The notes under the pieces are model-generated. The model searched no databases. It saw only the letters and a program-made list of their open reading frames with translations, and was not told the DNA's origin. The position numbers were made by a program, and so were the translations under genes. DNA of 64,000 nt from Mariniblastus sp. (GTDB lineage Bacteria > Planctomycetota > Planctomycetia > Pirellulales > Pirellulaceae), in assembly GCA_022447555.1 (NCBI GenBank), contig JAKVBF010000013.1:1-64000 (forward strand), in the 5' to 3' direction. Positions 1 through 11,037 of the stretch are shown one piece after another (the stretch's first letter is position 1; each line of letters opens with the position of its first letter).

Positions 1-456
<456 letters not shown>

Positions 457-793
457 TTCAGAAGAACTCCCCATCTATCAAACCGGCGTTCCTTGCCCGC
501 GCCAGTTAATCTGCTAGAGCAAAGTCTGCGCAAAAATGCCCAAACACGGAGATCAACATCTCCCACCTTCAAGGATAGTCGGAAGTTAGGCTACGTCCAA
601 GCAATTTTTAGTTGGCATTCCGAACTGAATCGACAAAAAAACGCACAAATATCGGGCTTCGACGGGCCAAACACTTGTGCGGATTCGTTCGTTTTTACGG
701 GCAATTCTTGGTAACCGCCCTATCCAACGGCCCCCCAAGCGGTAGGACTCTAAATTCCGCACCAAATCGAACTGAAATTCGGTGCGACCGGTA
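457..793. other. Intergenic region without recognisable gene
   Basis: This 337-base stretch lies upstream of the Gly/Met-rich gene and downstream of hppA. Short open frames exist on both strands, but none has a ribosome binding site, a recognisable motif or coding-like composition. It presumably carries the promoter of the gene reading left; I could not pick out convincing -35/-10 elements. Confidence 0.5.
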
Positions 794-3409
794 TTACAGG
801 ATCCCCATGGCAACGAGGCTGTAGCGGACGACTAAACCGGCCGCGACCACACTCACAATACTCATTAATTTGATGAGGATATTCAGGCTAGGACCGCTGG
901 TATCCTTGAATGGATCACCTACGGTATCCCCAACAACGGCCGCCTTATGTGGATCCTTACCTTTGCCACCATGATTACCCGATTCAATGTACTTTTTCGC
1001 ATTGTCCCAAGCGCCACCCGCATTAGACATAAAGATGGCGACACAAAAACCGCAGCATAAAGTACCGACTAGTAAACCGAGCACACCGCCCACGCCAAGT
1101 AATAGACCGACCGCAATCGGAGTACAAATTCCCATCAAAGATGGCAAAATCATCTCTCGCTGGGCCGCTCGCGTGCTGATGGCCACCGGGCTCTTGTAGT
1201 CGGGTGTCACAGAACCGTCCATGATCCCTGGGTTCTCGCGAAACTGTCTTCGAACCTCTTCCACCATTCCAAATGCCGCACGGCCAACTGCTTTCATTGT
1301 CATTGCACAGAAGACGAATGTCGCCATGCATCCAAGAAAGACACCAATTAAAACACGAGGATTCAAAACAGTCGCATTGTACAACTGAGCGATTTCCGGC
1401 ATTGAAGCTGTCCGAACTGGCGTTAGCGGATCCTTGGTCTCGCTAAATACATAGCCACCTTTGTCATTCAGAGCAAACATCTCGGCGGGCAAGGCCGCTT
1501 TGTTGGCGACCGCGTCCCATGTCTCAGAAATCGCCTCTTTCCGAACGTATTCTGGCATGATCAAAAATCCCGTCGACAATTCACCAGCCGTTTTTCGGAT
1601 CACAAAATTCTGATTGATCTTGTAAAAAGTATCTGTGTTGACGATCACACCAGCACGATCTTCAGCCTCCGCCCAATTCTCATAGCCGGTCTTCACTTGC
1701 TCGACATAAGCGGCCAACAGGGCGAGTGCTGTTAGAGCAGCCGAACCAATAGCAAAGCCCTTGCCGGTAGCGGCCGTGGTATTTCCGAGACTGTCCAAAG
1801 CATCAGTTCGCTCACGAACAATCGGATCTAAGCCTGACATTTCAGCGTTTCCGCCAGCATTGTCAGCAATCGGTCCGTAGGCATCGGTAGCCAGCGTGAT
1901 TCCCAACGTTGAAAGCATTCCCACTGCAGCAATGCCAACACCATAGAGTCCAAGCGTAAAAAGACTCACGTCGTTATACGCAAAACCAGTTGCTGCACCG
2001 AAAGCGGCCATCATACCGATGCAAACCACAACGACCGGGACCCATACACTTTTCATTCCATCCGCGATACCCGCAATGATCACCGTGGCTGGGCCGGTTT
2101 CTGCCTGGCCCGCTAATCTTTGCGTCGGACCATATTCATCACTGGTCGCAAATTCGGTCCACTTGCCGATGGTCCATCCGGCTAACAGGCCGGCAAGAAT
2201 GGAACCGGCAATCCCAATATACTCGGCCCCCATAATCAACCAAGTAGCTCCGGTCGCAAGAAAAAACGTCAATACCATCGACGCATCAATCCCAAATCCC
2301 AAAACCTTGAGCAATGCCTTCTGACTTGCATCTTCACCCGACCGTACAAAGAAAATGCAGACAATGGACATCACGATCCCGATGGCCGCAACAATCATCG
2401 GCAAGAACAGGGCGTGGACTTGGTCCATGATACCAAACTCGGCACCTGCAAACGCAGCCACACCCAAAGCGGCTGTCGCCAGAATGGAACCACAATAAGA
2501 TTCGTAAAGGTCGGCACCCATTCCCGCTACGTCACCGACGTTATCACCTACGTTATCCGCGATGGTTGCCGGGTTACGAGGATCATCCTCAGGAATACCT
2601 TGCTCGACCTTTCCAACGAGGTCTGCCCCCACATCAGCGGCTTTGGTAAAGATGCCGCCACCGACACGGGCAAACAACGCCTGACTCGAAGCACCCATCA
2701 ACGAACACAACATTGTGACCGTAACGGTCGTTAGGTCTAGCTGGCAAACAAATCGCAAAATCGCATACCAGAATGCCATGTCTAAGGTTCCCAGACCAAC
2801 GACAGTAAGTCCCATTACAGCACCCGACCGGAAGGCGACCTGCAGCCCGTCGTTCAATGATTTCTGTGCACCTGCTGCGGTTCGGTTACTCGCACTGGTG
2901 GCGGTTTTCATTCCAATAAAACCGGCCAAACCCGACCAAAATCCACCCGTCAAAAAGGCGAACGGCACCCACCACTCTTGAATTCCAGAATAACGGGCCC
3001 ACATCAAAAGCCCGAACACGATGACGAAGTAAACGAAAACAACGATGTATTGCTGACGCAAATAGGCTGACGCGCCCTGACTCACGTGTTTGGCAATCTC
3101 GATCATCCGGTCATTACCCGGATCTGCCTGTTTCATCTGCCCAAAAAACTTGAATGCAAAAAAGAGAGCCAAAAGCGAGGCTCCTAACAACATTGCCCAA
3201 AAGACAAACTCCTCCTTCTGGGCAGCTGAGTTTCCATATCCCTGCTCCATGACGACTCCATCGGTTTCCAACGGAGCAGCCGAAACCGCCACCTCGGTCG
3301 CACCAGTCTCTTGGAACGCAAAACCGGTATGGGTCAAAAGAAAAATCAGCAAGCCAGCAATGCCAGCCGCCGTAAGTTGGTAAATTCGCCGTCGAAACAA
3401 TCCCGACAT
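794..3409 (-). CDS. hppA: Membrane-bound ion-translocating pyrophosphatase
   Basis: Hydrolyses pyrophosphate to phosphate and uses the energy to pump H+ and/or Na+ across the membrane. The pyrophosphate-binding signature DVGADLVGK is at about residues 259-267, followed by the Asp-rich segment [19 protein letters not shown]; a second Asp-rich stretch ([18 protein letters not shown]) is near the C-terminus. Many transmembrane helices are visible. [10 protein letters not shown] (about 542-551) has Ala where K+-independent enzymes have Lys, so the K+-dependent class is inferred. Two oddities are a hydrophobic, signal-like N-terminal segment before the conserved core and an insert of about 100 residues (about 570-680) between helices where most family members have a short loop. 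The frame is open to a TTG at 3460, but ATG 3409 is the better start because the extra 17 residues look non-coding. Pumped ion not determined. Confidence 0.95.
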   Translation of the reverse strand: MSGLFRRRIYQLTAAGIAGLLIFLLTHTGFAFQETGATEVAVSAAPLETDGVVMEQGYGNSAAQKEEFVFWAMLLGASLLALFFAFKFFGQMKQADPGNDRMIEIAKHVSQGASAYLRQQYIVVFVYFVIVFGLLMWARYSGIQEWWVPFAFLTGGFWSGLAGFIGMKTATSASNRTAAGAQKSLNDGLQVAFRSGAVMGLTVVGLGTLDMAFWYAILRFVCQLDLTTVTVTMLCSLMGASSQALFARVGGGIFTKAADVGADLVGKVEQGIPEDDPRNPATIADNVGDNVGDVAGMGADLYESYCGSILATAALGVAAFAGAEFGIMDQVHALFLPMIVAAIGIVMSIVCIFFVRSGEDASQKALLKVLGFGIDASMVLTFFLATGATWLIMGAEYIGIAGSILAGLLAGWTIGKWTEFATSDEYGPTQRLAGQAETGPATVIIAGIADGMKSVWVPVVVVCIGMMAAFGAATGFAYNDVSLFTLGLYGVGIAAVGMLSTLGITLATDAYGPIADNAGGNAEMSGLDPIVRERTDALDSLGNTTAATGKGFAIGSAALTALALLAAYVEQVKTGYENWAEAEDRAGVIVNTDTFYKINQNFVIRKTAGELSTGFLIMPEYVRKEAISETWDAVANKAALPAEMFALNDKGGYVFSETKDPLTPVRTASMPEIAQLYNATVLNPRVLIGVFLGCMATFVFCAMTMKAVGRAAFGMVEEVRRQFRENPGIMDGSVTPDYKSPVAISTRAAQREMILPSLMGICTPIAVGLLLGVGGVLGLLVGTLCCGFCVAIFMSNAGGAWDNAKKYIESGNHGGKGKDPHKAAVVGDTVGDPFKDTSGPSLNILIKLMSIVSVVAAGLVVRYSLVAMGIL

Positions 3410-4211
3410 TCTTTGGGTCTGCCTATATGTGTGTGTTGTAAACGAGTAACTAAATGCCAAGCCGAAAAACGTGCCTATGATTTCAATTACCTTTCAATTG
3501 CTGGGGGCAGCTGAAGTACGGTCCCGCGAGTCTAGAGAGCATATTTTAACGGGTAATCGAACTCTTCTGTCTTACGAAGTTAAGTTGCGTTAATTTACTA
3601 AAACGAGAAGTCTACCGTCGCATTTGGAAGAGTGTCAACAACAAGCTACCGAGTCTCTTCAGATCCGGAAGGAGTTCTCCAGAGGGTCCCACCGTGGATG
3701 AAGTTCGGGTGGCTAAAATAAGCCCCAAGAATTGACGAAACGGACGTGATTTTCTCAAAATTAATGGGGGTCCCACGTCGCCTCACTTCCAACTTTGCTA
3801 AAGTACACCAAACCCCTGCTAACGACAGCCGTTTGTGGGTGCGACCTTTTGTCGCTACCTCGACTTTTCGGAGAAGCTGGGGTCCCTTAACATGCCATAG
3901 AAATAGTTCACTTAAAACCCCGAGTGGAGCCCTTTTCAGTGATCCAAGCATGGGAAACCGGACGACACGGTCGTTTAACATCATCCCTGAATCCTTAATT
4001 TAAGTAGTATATCCACCGTCCAAGGTTGCTGGCGCGAGGCCCGAAGACCTGAAATTAGCGATTTTCCACAGAGCACGAATCAAATATAATATCGCCTGTA
4101 GCACATCTACCCGGGCTCGTCGTTTTACCCAGTTGTATCTGACCCAGATTTATCTGCGGGGCACGGCGTTCGGGATCATCACTTAGTCGAATCTGGTTTA
4201 GGAGCTGTCCA
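3410..4211. other. Long intergenic region, no supported gene
   Basis: About 800 bases separate the divergent hppA and TPR genes. Reading frames of 85 and 112 codons overlap each other on opposite strands near 3650-4000 but have no homology I recognise, no Shine-Dalgarno and no domain motif. The region must contain the two divergent promoters. I see no tRNA, repeat array or clear terminator. Confidence 0.5.
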
Positions 4212-5897
4212 ATGCCTTCCGCTTGGATCAATAATTTTTCTCGAGTCGTTGTTTTCGCACTCTTTCTACCGCTCACCACTGCGGCCTTCGCTCAAAATGA
4301 GGGGGATGCCGATCTGGAAGAAGCGTTCAATCTCAAAATCAGCGCCAAATCGACCCGAGATTTGGATAAAGTCGCCAGTTTATGCGAATCTGCTATCGAA
4401 AAGGGTTTGGACGAGGAAGGCGTAACTGAGGCAACCCAGTTATGGATTTCAGCTTGGTATCAATATGCTGACCAAATGGGTAAACAGATCTTCGCGACCG
4501 GCGAGCAGGATCGCAGGTGGCGGGTATACCGCCGGGAGGCACTGACTCGCTTGAAGAAGGTCGTTGAACTCGATCCGAACATGAGCGATGCCTATTTGCT
4601 GATCGCAAGGATGAACGCGTTGCCGGGCGGCGACAAAGCGGCAGCCGAAGCGGCGATTGAAAAAGCCGTCGAAAAAATTATGGATGACGACGTGAAACTA
4701 TCCAAAGCCTTATTTATTCGTGCCTCGATTTCTGAAGATCCTGAATCGCGATTGGCGGATTTAAATCAGGCAATCAAAATCGATCCCAACAACTTGGATG
4801 CTATTCGCGTTCGAGGTGCTTACTATCTTCAACAAAACCAGGCCGACAAAGCTATCGAGGATTTTAAGCTTTGGCTGAACAACGACAAAGAAAATCTCGC
4901 TGCCTATTACGTCATTGCCCAGTCATTAATGGCGATGCAAAAGTTTGATGAGGCCACTGAAATCTTAAACCAAGCGATCGAAGTGAATCCCAAGGAATCC
5001 CGTAGCTTTAAAGAGCGGGCCCGGATCTACATGGCTCAAGAAAAGCAGAGCGAAGCTCTAGCAGATTTCGGCAAGGCGATTGAATTGAACGACAAAGATT
5101 TCGAGGCAATGATGCTCAGAGCTTCAATTTTGATGGACCAAGAAAAACTAGACAAAGCGTTGGACGACGTCAACAACGTCCTCAAGCTGCAACCTGGCTT
5201 GGTCGGGGCCTATCGTCTCAGGAGCTTCATCTATTCATCGCAGGAGAACTACCCCAAAGCGATCGAGGACCTCGAAACGCTGACCGACGACGATCCGTCG
5301 AATCTAAGTTTCAAAACACAATTGGCGATGCTTTACAACGCAAACGACGAACCGAGTAAGTCTGTAAAGATCTACTCACCACTGATCAGACAACTCACCC
5401 GTGACTTGGAAAGCCCGGTCAACGATGCTCAGCAGGAAGCTGTTGAGACCTTGCTTTCCAGCGCCCTGCGAGGCCGTGGAGACGCTTATCTTTCGTTAAG
5501 CCAGCACAAAGATGCCATTGACGATTACACGGAAGCCTTGGAACTGAGCCCTGAAAACGACGGGATCCTCAACAATTTAGCTTGGGTTTTGGCCACAACC
5601 CCGAAAGACGATTTACGTGACGGCAAAAGAGCAGTCAAACTTGCTGAGAAAGCCTGCAAGCTAACCGAGTATAAAGAGGCTCATGTTTTGAGCACCTTGG
5701 CTTCTGGTTATGCCGAAACGGGAGATTTTGAAAAAGCTCGTGAGTGGGCAACGAAGGCAGTAGAACTAGCGAGCACCGATGAGCAAAAAGCAAATCTCTC
5801 CAAAGAATTAGAGAGCTACAAACAAGACAAGCCGTGGCGAGAGGATCAAAAAGCTGAGTTGCAAGACGATGACAAAAAAGAAGATGACAAGTCCTAA
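4212..5897 (+). CDS. Secreted tetratricopeptide-repeat protein
   Basis: 561 residues. A Sec signal peptide (about residues 1-28, ending AAFAQ) predicts export. The rest is built of 34-residue TPR units with the usual pattern, for example ALADFGKAIELNDKDFEAM and AIDDYTEALELSPENDGIL, covering roughly residues 100-540; the tail is Lys/Asp-rich. TPR solenoids mediate protein-protein contacts, so a periplasmic scaffold role is inferred; no enzymatic domain is present. An AGGAG sequence seven bases upstream of ATG 4212 supports the start. It is transcribed alone, with about 170 bases to the next gene. The partner is unknown. Confidence 0.9.
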   Translation: MPSAWINNFSRVVVFALFLPLTTAAFAQNEGDADLEEAFNLKISAKSTRDLDKVASLCESAIEKGLDEEGVTEATQLWISAWYQYADQMGKQIFATGEQDRRWRVYRREALTRLKKVVELDPNMSDAYLLIARMNALPGGDKAAAEAAIEKAVEKIMDDDVKLSKALFIRASISEDPESRLADLNQAIKIDPNNLDAIRVRGAYYLQQNQADKAIEDFKLWLNNDKENLAAYYVIAQSLMAMQKFDEATEILNQAIEVNPKESRSFKERARIYMAQEKQSEALADFGKAIELNDKDFEAMMLRASILMDQEKLDKALDDVNNVLKLQPGLVGAYRLRSFIYSSQENYPKAIEDLETLTDDDPSNLSFKTQLAMLYNANDEPSKSVKIYSPLIRQLTRDLESPVNDAQQEAVETLLSSALRGRGDAYLSLSQHKDAIDDYTEALELSPENDGILNNLAWVLATTPKDDLRDGKRAVKLAEKACKLTEYKEAHVLSTLASGYAETGDFEKAREWATKAVELASTDEQKANLSKELESYKQDKPWREDQKAELQDDDKKEDDKS

Positions 5898-6071
5898 GAG
5901 AAACTCGGCCTGACGGTCGGGAATCGCACCCCGGCTGGTTAGGAACCGTGCACTCCAGCTCAAAACCGATCTGAATCAAACCAACGCGGTAGAGGCATCG
6001 CGACCGTCATTGACGCCCGAGCTGATGAAACGCCGCTCATTCTACACACCTTCTCATTGAGGATGACTCGT

Positions 6072-6635
6072 ATGGATCGGACCTCTGCCTACGAACTGAT
6101 GTGTCAGCACACGCAGAACGAGAGCTTGCGTCGGCACATGCTGACGGTCGAAGTTGCCATGCAAGCCTACGCGAAACAGACCGACAATGACCAAGAAAAA
6201 TGGGGAATCGTCGGACTACTCCACGACTTTGATTACGAACTTTGGCCTGAACCGCCGGACCACCCACTTCAAGGGGCTCGCATCCTGACCGAACTGGGCT
6301 ATCCAGACGACGTCGTTTACGCAATCAAATCACATGTCGACGTGGTGCCCGGGCACCCGCGGGTCTCCCTGCTAGACAAGACCCTGTTTGCCTGCGACGA
6401 GCTATGCGGGTTCATTACTGCCGTGGCACTGGTGCGACCGCAGGGCATTCAAGGGATGAACGCCAAAAGCGTCAGAAAAAAATTGAAACAAAAGAGTTTC
6501 GCTGAGAAGGTAAGCCGTGACGATATTGTTCAGGGAGCTTCTGATCTTGGCATCGATCTGAATGAGCACATCCAATTTGTAATCGATAGCTTAATAGACA
6601 AAGCTGAACAGCTCGGCCTGCCGAAGGGCAACTGA
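6072..6635 (+). CDS. HD-domain phosphohydrolase-like protein
   Basis: A protein of about 187 residues of the HD superfamily, metal-dependent phosphohydrolases. The conserved metal ligands are readable: His in RRHMLTVE, the HD pair in GLLHDFDYE, a His in IKSHVDV, and an Asp in DKTLFACDEL. Length and motif spacing match small stand-alone HD proteins annotated as hydrolases, often HDIG type; the substrate is unknown. ATG 6072 is preferred because GAGG sits nine bases before it; in-frame alternatives are TTG 6057 and ATG 6063. It has no signal peptide, so it is cytoplasmic. Neighbours give no functional hint. Confidence 0.85.
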   Translation: MDRTSAYELMCQHTQNESLRRHMLTVEVAMQAYAKQTDNDQEKWGIVGLLHDFDYELWPEPPDHPLQGARILTELGYPDDVVYAIKSHVDVVPGHPRVSLLDKTLFACDELCGFITAVALVRPQGIQGMNAKSVRKKLKQKSFAEKVSRDDIVQGASDLGIDLNEHIQFVIDSLIDKAEQLGLPKGN

Positions 6636-7503
6636 CAACCCTATCCGACGATCAACCTAAGATCGATTTTTAAGAGGACATTAAAGAAATGATCGATCTT
6701 CCCTAGAGCTAGAGGTCGATTTTAAAATACGCTTTTCTGTTCGGTCTGACGCTGAGCCTTGTCGTTTCCCTGGCAGGGCCTCACGGGACTCATCAAACAA
6801 GCATTGCTGAATTACCAAGCGACCGGTAAGGCACTCAACGGCCAAGATCCGTTAATGATCCTGTCTGTTTTTCTATTGCTCGCTCTGCTGATCACATTTG
6901 GAACCAATGGCTTGGGACGGCGCGGCGGATCAAACACGATCAAGAAACGTCCGAATTTATTGATTTCTGTCACCAACTGATTGCTATAATCAGATCGGCG
7001 GCTGTCCAGACAGACAGCGAGAATTTTAACGTTCAGGGCGGGCACTCCTATGAAAAACAAATTACCGGGTCTAAGGGTTCAATGGTTTCTCACCGGTTTT
7101 CTAGCATTTATGTTGTTGCAAGCCCTGCTATCCCCACGAAGCAGCCGTTCGCCGACATGATTGGGGACCTCATGCGTTGCCGGGCCGGCAATCAAAGTGC
7201 CCCAAGTGGAATGGGTGGGGCGACAGTCCCTTGACCAACCGATTCCACTGCAAACGAATATTCCTGACCACTTGTTTGAGTGACGTAGCCATCTAACCGC
7301 CCGTACCCTGCTAGCCGAATAACATCTTTAGTAAGATTTAGCCGTTACAGGAAACCTCAATTCGCCGGTAACTTCAAAGGTCAAATAGGCTATAAGTAAG
7401 AGTGCGGTGGGTAACCGATATTCCGAAACAGATTTTCGACCCGGTAACTCGGCGACCCTACCCATTGATTCCGATCCAACCCTTTACAACTCAAGAGACT
7501 CCC
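6636..7503 (+). other. Gene-poor region with small membrane-like reading frames
   Basis: This 868-base stretch contains only doubtful short frames. One (6759-6980, TTG start) would encode 73 residues with one hydrophobic helix (ILSVFLLLALLITFG). One in another frame (6722-6829) reads like a signal peptide (LFGLTLSLVVSLAG) but has no start codon. One (7050-7160) would encode 36 residues with a hydrophobic core (WFLTGFLAFMLLQALL). None has a proper Shine-Dalgarno. Overlapping signal-like fragments in different frames suggest decayed secreted or membrane genes, but this is only an impression. Confidence 0.3.
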
Positions 7504-7863
7504 ATGGAAGTTCAAAGTTCCGAACAGCTAACCTCCCGAAAGTGCGAACCCTGTGAAGGAGGAGTTGACCCCTGCCCGCTCCCTTTTGTAACGCAACAGC
7601 TTGAGAATTTGAACGGCTGGTACCTGACGCATGAAAACCAGCGAATTCGCAAAGACTGGACGGTAAAAAATTTCATTGCCGGCCTCGAGTTCATGATGCG
7701 AGTTGGCGAAGTGGCCGAAGCAGATGGCCACCATCCAGATGTCCACCTCGTCAGCTATCGGGATCTTTCAATTGAACTGTGGACGCACGCCATTGGTGGC
7801 CTGAGTGAAAACGACTTTATCTTGGCTGCCAAAATTGATCAACTGGCGATCGAAGAAGCTTGA
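7504..7863 (+). CDS. phhB: Pterin-4a-carbinolamine dehydratase
   Basis: 119 residues. Dehydrates 4a-hydroxytetrahydrobiopterin to quinonoid dihydropterin, recycling the cofactor of aromatic amino acid hydroxylases; relatives also occur in organisms lacking such hydroxylases. The family core is clear: KNFIAGLEFMMRVGEVAE, then the active-site histidine cluster DGHHPDVHL, and the C-terminal LWTHAIGGLSENDFILAAKID. The frame is open upstream to 7402, but ATG 7504 matches the normal family length, and the upstream part has no homology. There is a short N-terminal Cys-containing extension (KCEPCEGG) before the core. No hydroxylase gene is nearby. Confidence 0.93.
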   Translation: MEVQSSEQLTSRKCEPCEGGVDPCPLPFVTQQLENLNGWYLTHENQRIRKDWTVKNFIAGLEFMMRVGEVAEADGHHPDVHLVSYRDLSIELWTHAIGGLSENDFILAAKIDQLAIEEA

Positions 7864-8073
7864 CTAAAGAGTCATGTCGCGAAGGTCTAGCGCAGACATC
7901 TGGCAACTGGCACACATGCCTTACAGCCCAACTCCCAGGCCTTGCGTGCATCCGACTTGGAAGCCTAAGCGGTTCTCGCAGCCTTTGCCCGTTTCGGTCA
8001 TTCACCCCTATGGCCTATGCCATGATTTAGGCCATTGCCAATGGTTGGCCCTCTCTTAACCGGATCGTCTGCA

Positions 8074-8925
8074 CTAACTCTTGCCGAACCACTTCTTGAA
8101 TTTATGGACCGTCACTGCCCGACCCGCTCGAGCAATCGAAGTTGTTAAGGGGATTTCTTTAGGACATACCGTGACGCAATTTTGAGCGTTACCGCATACT
8201 TGAACACCCCCTGGTCCCGACAGAAGCTCAAGGCGTTCCTCCGCGATCTGAGCCCCGGTAGGGTGACTATTGAACAACATGGCCTGACTGATTGCCTGAG
8301 GTCCAATAAATTGAGTGTCGTAGGCCTCATTCACCCGTTTATCGTAGTCTGCATCCGATTCTCCATCGGCCCGCACCACTTCAACTTTGGTGTATTGAGG
8401 ACAAGCCTCCATGCAACAACCGCAACTCATGCATTCACTTAAAGGGTAGTTAATCTCTTGCTGAGCTCGCGAAACCTTCGGACCTGGACCCATGTCATAG
8501 TAGGTGTCGACCGGCACCCACGCTTCAACACGTTGAAGACTCCGGAAAATCCGTTGGCGATCGACTACCAGATCTCGCACGACGGGAAATTTACTCATCG
8601 GTTGCAATACAAGCTCTTGATCCGTTCCGTCTAGAAGGTTGTCCACCAAAGCGCTACATGACTGGCGAACCTTGCCGTTGATCACCATCGTGCATGAACC
8701 ACAAACCTCTTCTAAACAACCGCAACTCCAAGCGACGGGGGTTGTTTTCTCACCCGTGGCTGTTTCACTCATAGCGGCGATTCTTTGAAGGACGCTAATG
8801 ACGTTCATGTCAGATTCGTAGGTAACGTCAAAGGTCTCCCAGTAGCTCGGGCTACCAGGTCCATCCTGCCGTTCGATTCGGACCGTAAAACTCGAAATTG
8901 TCTGATCGTATGCGTCCTTGATCAT
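8074..8925 (-). CDS. sdhB: Succinate dehydrogenase/fumarate reductase iron-sulfur subunit
   Basis: 283 residues. Carries electrons from the flavoprotein subunit to the membrane anchor. The [2Fe-2S] cysteines lie in CGCLEEVCGSC with a downstream Cys in VRQSC; the [4Fe-4S] motif is CMSCGCCMEACP, and the third-cluster motif is CGNAQNCVTVCP. It is the last gene of sdhC-sdhA-sdhB on the minus strand, 69 bases after sdhA. Motif spacing resembles the B-type complexes of Bacillus and epsilonproteobacteria. Cytoplasmic face of the membrane. Confidence 0.96.
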   Translation of the reverse strand: MIKDAYDQTISSFTVRIERQDGPGSPSYWETFDVTYESDMNVISVLQRIAAMSETATGEKTTPVAWSCGCLEEVCGSCTMVINGKVRQSCSALVDNLLDGTDQELVLQPMSKFPVVRDLVVDRQRIFRSLQRVEAWVPVDTYYDMGPGPKVSRAQQEINYPLSECMSCGCCMEACPQYTKVEVVRADGESDADYDKRVNEAYDTQFIGPQAISQAMLFNSHPTGAQIAEERLELLSGPGGVQVCGNAQNCVTVCPKEIPLTTSIARAGRAVTVHKFKKWFGKS

Positions 8926-8994
8926 GCCTGTCTCTTTTTCAACATTTTGTTAAAGGGAACCTGATGCTATTCAAACTCGAACAACCCGAAACAA

Positions 8995-10974
8995 TCAAGT
9001 TGCTGCCGCTTGATTTTCAGCAACATCTGCACTTCGTTTGGCTCGACGGTCGTTCCAAACCTGTTCAATGACCTCAGCCCCAACCAGCCCATACAGACGG
9101 GGCCGCGGAGGTTCAATCGAAACATCAACGTCTTCATAAGTAATCTGAGGATGCTCGCCGTCAAACTCAGCAATTGTGGATTTGAGCCATTTTTTGTTAT
9201 TTTCTTCAAACCGGTCGCACCAAAGCTCGGCTTCACGGTGACGCTCTTGGTCCGTGGTCGCTTGGAGTGGAGGAAATTGAAAATCAGGCTTGTAGTGAGC
9301 CCCTCGGCATTCATCCCTCTGCAACGCACCTTTTACAATCGTTTTCGCCAATGGAAACATGTCCATCACGCCTTTGGTGAAAACCACATTTTGATTGGTC
9401 CAATTTCCCGTATCAGACAAACTGCAATTTTTGGAACGCTCATGCAGGTCGCAAATCGTCTCGTAAGCTTCGGCTAACTGATCGTTGCGTCGCACCACGG
9501 TTGCCGAACGAGTCATGACCTGTCCTAACTCTTGGTGGAGCAAATAGGGGTTCTCATTTCCACCATCTCGCTTGAGTAACGAGTCGTGACGGTTTTGGTG
9601 CTCATCCTGCGCCGCTTTATGAACGGTTGCATACTCGCTTGACAGCTTCGTCATGCCACTCAATTTCTGCTGAATCCCAGGGGCCACGAACAGGCCCGTA
9701 AAGATACAGCTGAGCAAAGAGTTCGCACCCAATCGATTCGCCCCATGGTAGTGATAATCACATTCCCCTATTGCATACAGATTTTCAATGTTGGTTTGGT
9801 GATTGCGGGGTGAGGCCACACGGAGGCCACCGGCTTGGGTACGTTCGTAATCCGTCCAGAGCCCACCCATCGAATAATGAACCGCCGGGAAAATCTTCAT
9901 CGGGACATCGCGAGGATCGACTCCTTGGAACTTCTGGTAAATATCCAGAATCCCACCCAATTTGCGATCTAATTCAGGCTTCGGAATGTGAGTCAAATCG
10001 AGATATACACACAGCCGGTCGGCCTCGACACTGAGGCCTTCGTTCACACAGATGTCAAAAATTTCACGGGTTGCAATGTCCCGCGGAACCAGGTTACCGT
10101 ACTCGGGGTAACGCGATTCAAGGAAGTAGTAACGTTCATCTTCAGGAATGGATTTAGGATCCCTTGAATCCTGTGGTTTCCGTGGCACCCACACTCGTCC
10201 TCCTTCTCCACGAGCTGACTCGCTCATGAGCCTAAGCTTATCTGCTCCTGGAATCGCGGTAGGATGAACTTGGATGAACTCGCCGTTACCGTACTTGGCT
10301 CCGGCTTGAAAACAGCGACTGGCGGCACTGCCGGTACACATCACCGACATCGTGGATCGCCCATAAACTAACCCTGGCCCCCCCGAACCAACGACAACAA
10401 CGTCAGCTGGGAACGAACGTATTTCCATCGTTCTCAAATTCTGAGCGATCGCGCCGCGACAGACGCGGTTCTCATCCAAAATAGGACCCAAAAAATCCCA
10501 ATGCTCGTACTTGGTGACCTTGCCTTGACTTTCCCAGCGACGAACCTGCTCATCCAAACCGTAGAGCAATTGCTGTCCCGTCGTGGCGCCTGCGAAAGCG
10601 GTTCGCTTATACAGGGTTCCACCAAACCGGCGTCGGTCAAGAAAACCCTCTTGGGTTCGGTTAAACGTCACGCCTAGGCGATCCATTAGGTCAATCACTT
10701 TCGGGGCCCAATCGGCCATTTCTTTCACAGGTGGCTGGTGGTTCAAAAAATCTCCACCGTACACGGTATCGTCAAAGTGCTTCCACTCGGTATCACCGAT
10801 CTGCCGAGTTTGATCGTTGCAACTGTTGATTCCACCTTGAGCGCAGACGCTATGCGAACGCTTGACGGGGACGAGACTGATTAGATCAACATCCACGCCC
10901 AACTCGCACAACTTCATCGTGCAGGACAAACCTGCGAGCCCACCACCGACAATTACAACTCTAGGTTTACTCAT
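8995..10974 (-). CDS. sdhA: Succinate dehydrogenase/fumarate reductase flavoprotein subunit
   Basis: 659 residues. Oxidises succinate to fumarate with FAD. The N-terminal dinucleotide motif VIVGGGLAGLSC is at residues 6-17. The segment RSHSVCAQGGIN contains the His expected to bind FAD covalently. Substrate-site features include the HPTAIPG region, HYSMGGLWTDYE and RLGANSLLSCIF. Length fits the family. It lies between sdhC (63 bases upstream) and sdhB and is almost certainly co-transcribed with them. Confidence 0.97.
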   Translation of the reverse strand: MSKPRVVIVGGGLAGLSCTMKLCELGVDVDLISLVPVKRSHSVCAQGGINSCNDQTRQIGDTEWKHFDDTVYGGDFLNHQPPVKEMADWAPKVIDLMDRLGVTFNRTQEGFLDRRRFGGTLYKRTAFAGATTGQQLLYGLDEQVRRWESQGKVTKYEHWDFLGPILDENRVCRGAIAQNLRTMEIRSFPADVVVVGSGGPGLVYGRSTMSVMCTGSAASRCFQAGAKYGNGEFIQVHPTAIPGADKLRLMSESARGEGGRVWVPRKPQDSRDPKSIPEDERYYFLESRYPEYGNLVPRDIATREIFDICVNEGLSVEADRLCVYLDLTHIPKPELDRKLGGILDIYQKFQGVDPRDVPMKIFPAVHYSMGGLWTDYERTQAGGLRVASPRNHQTNIENLYAIGECDYHYHGANRLGANSLLSCIFTGLFVAPGIQQKLSGMTKLSSEYATVHKAAQDEHQNRHDSLLKRDGGNENPYLLHQELGQVMTRSATVVRRNDQLAEAYETICDLHERSKNCSLSDTGNWTNQNVVFTKGVMDMFPLAKTIVKGALQRDECRGAHYKPDFQFPPLQATTDQERHREAELWCDRFEENNKKWLKSTIAEFDGEHPQITYEDVDVSIEPPRPRLYGLVGAEVIEQVWNDRRAKRSADVAENQAAAT

Positions 10975-11037
10975 GATTATCTTTTAAAAAAACACTCGCA
11001 CTGTATAAAAACCGCAATCAAGCCCACGAATTCACAT

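Noticed and set aside
3646-4003. Two opposite-strand frames of 85-112 codons
   Set aside because: No ribosome site, no family match, and they overlap each other almost completely.
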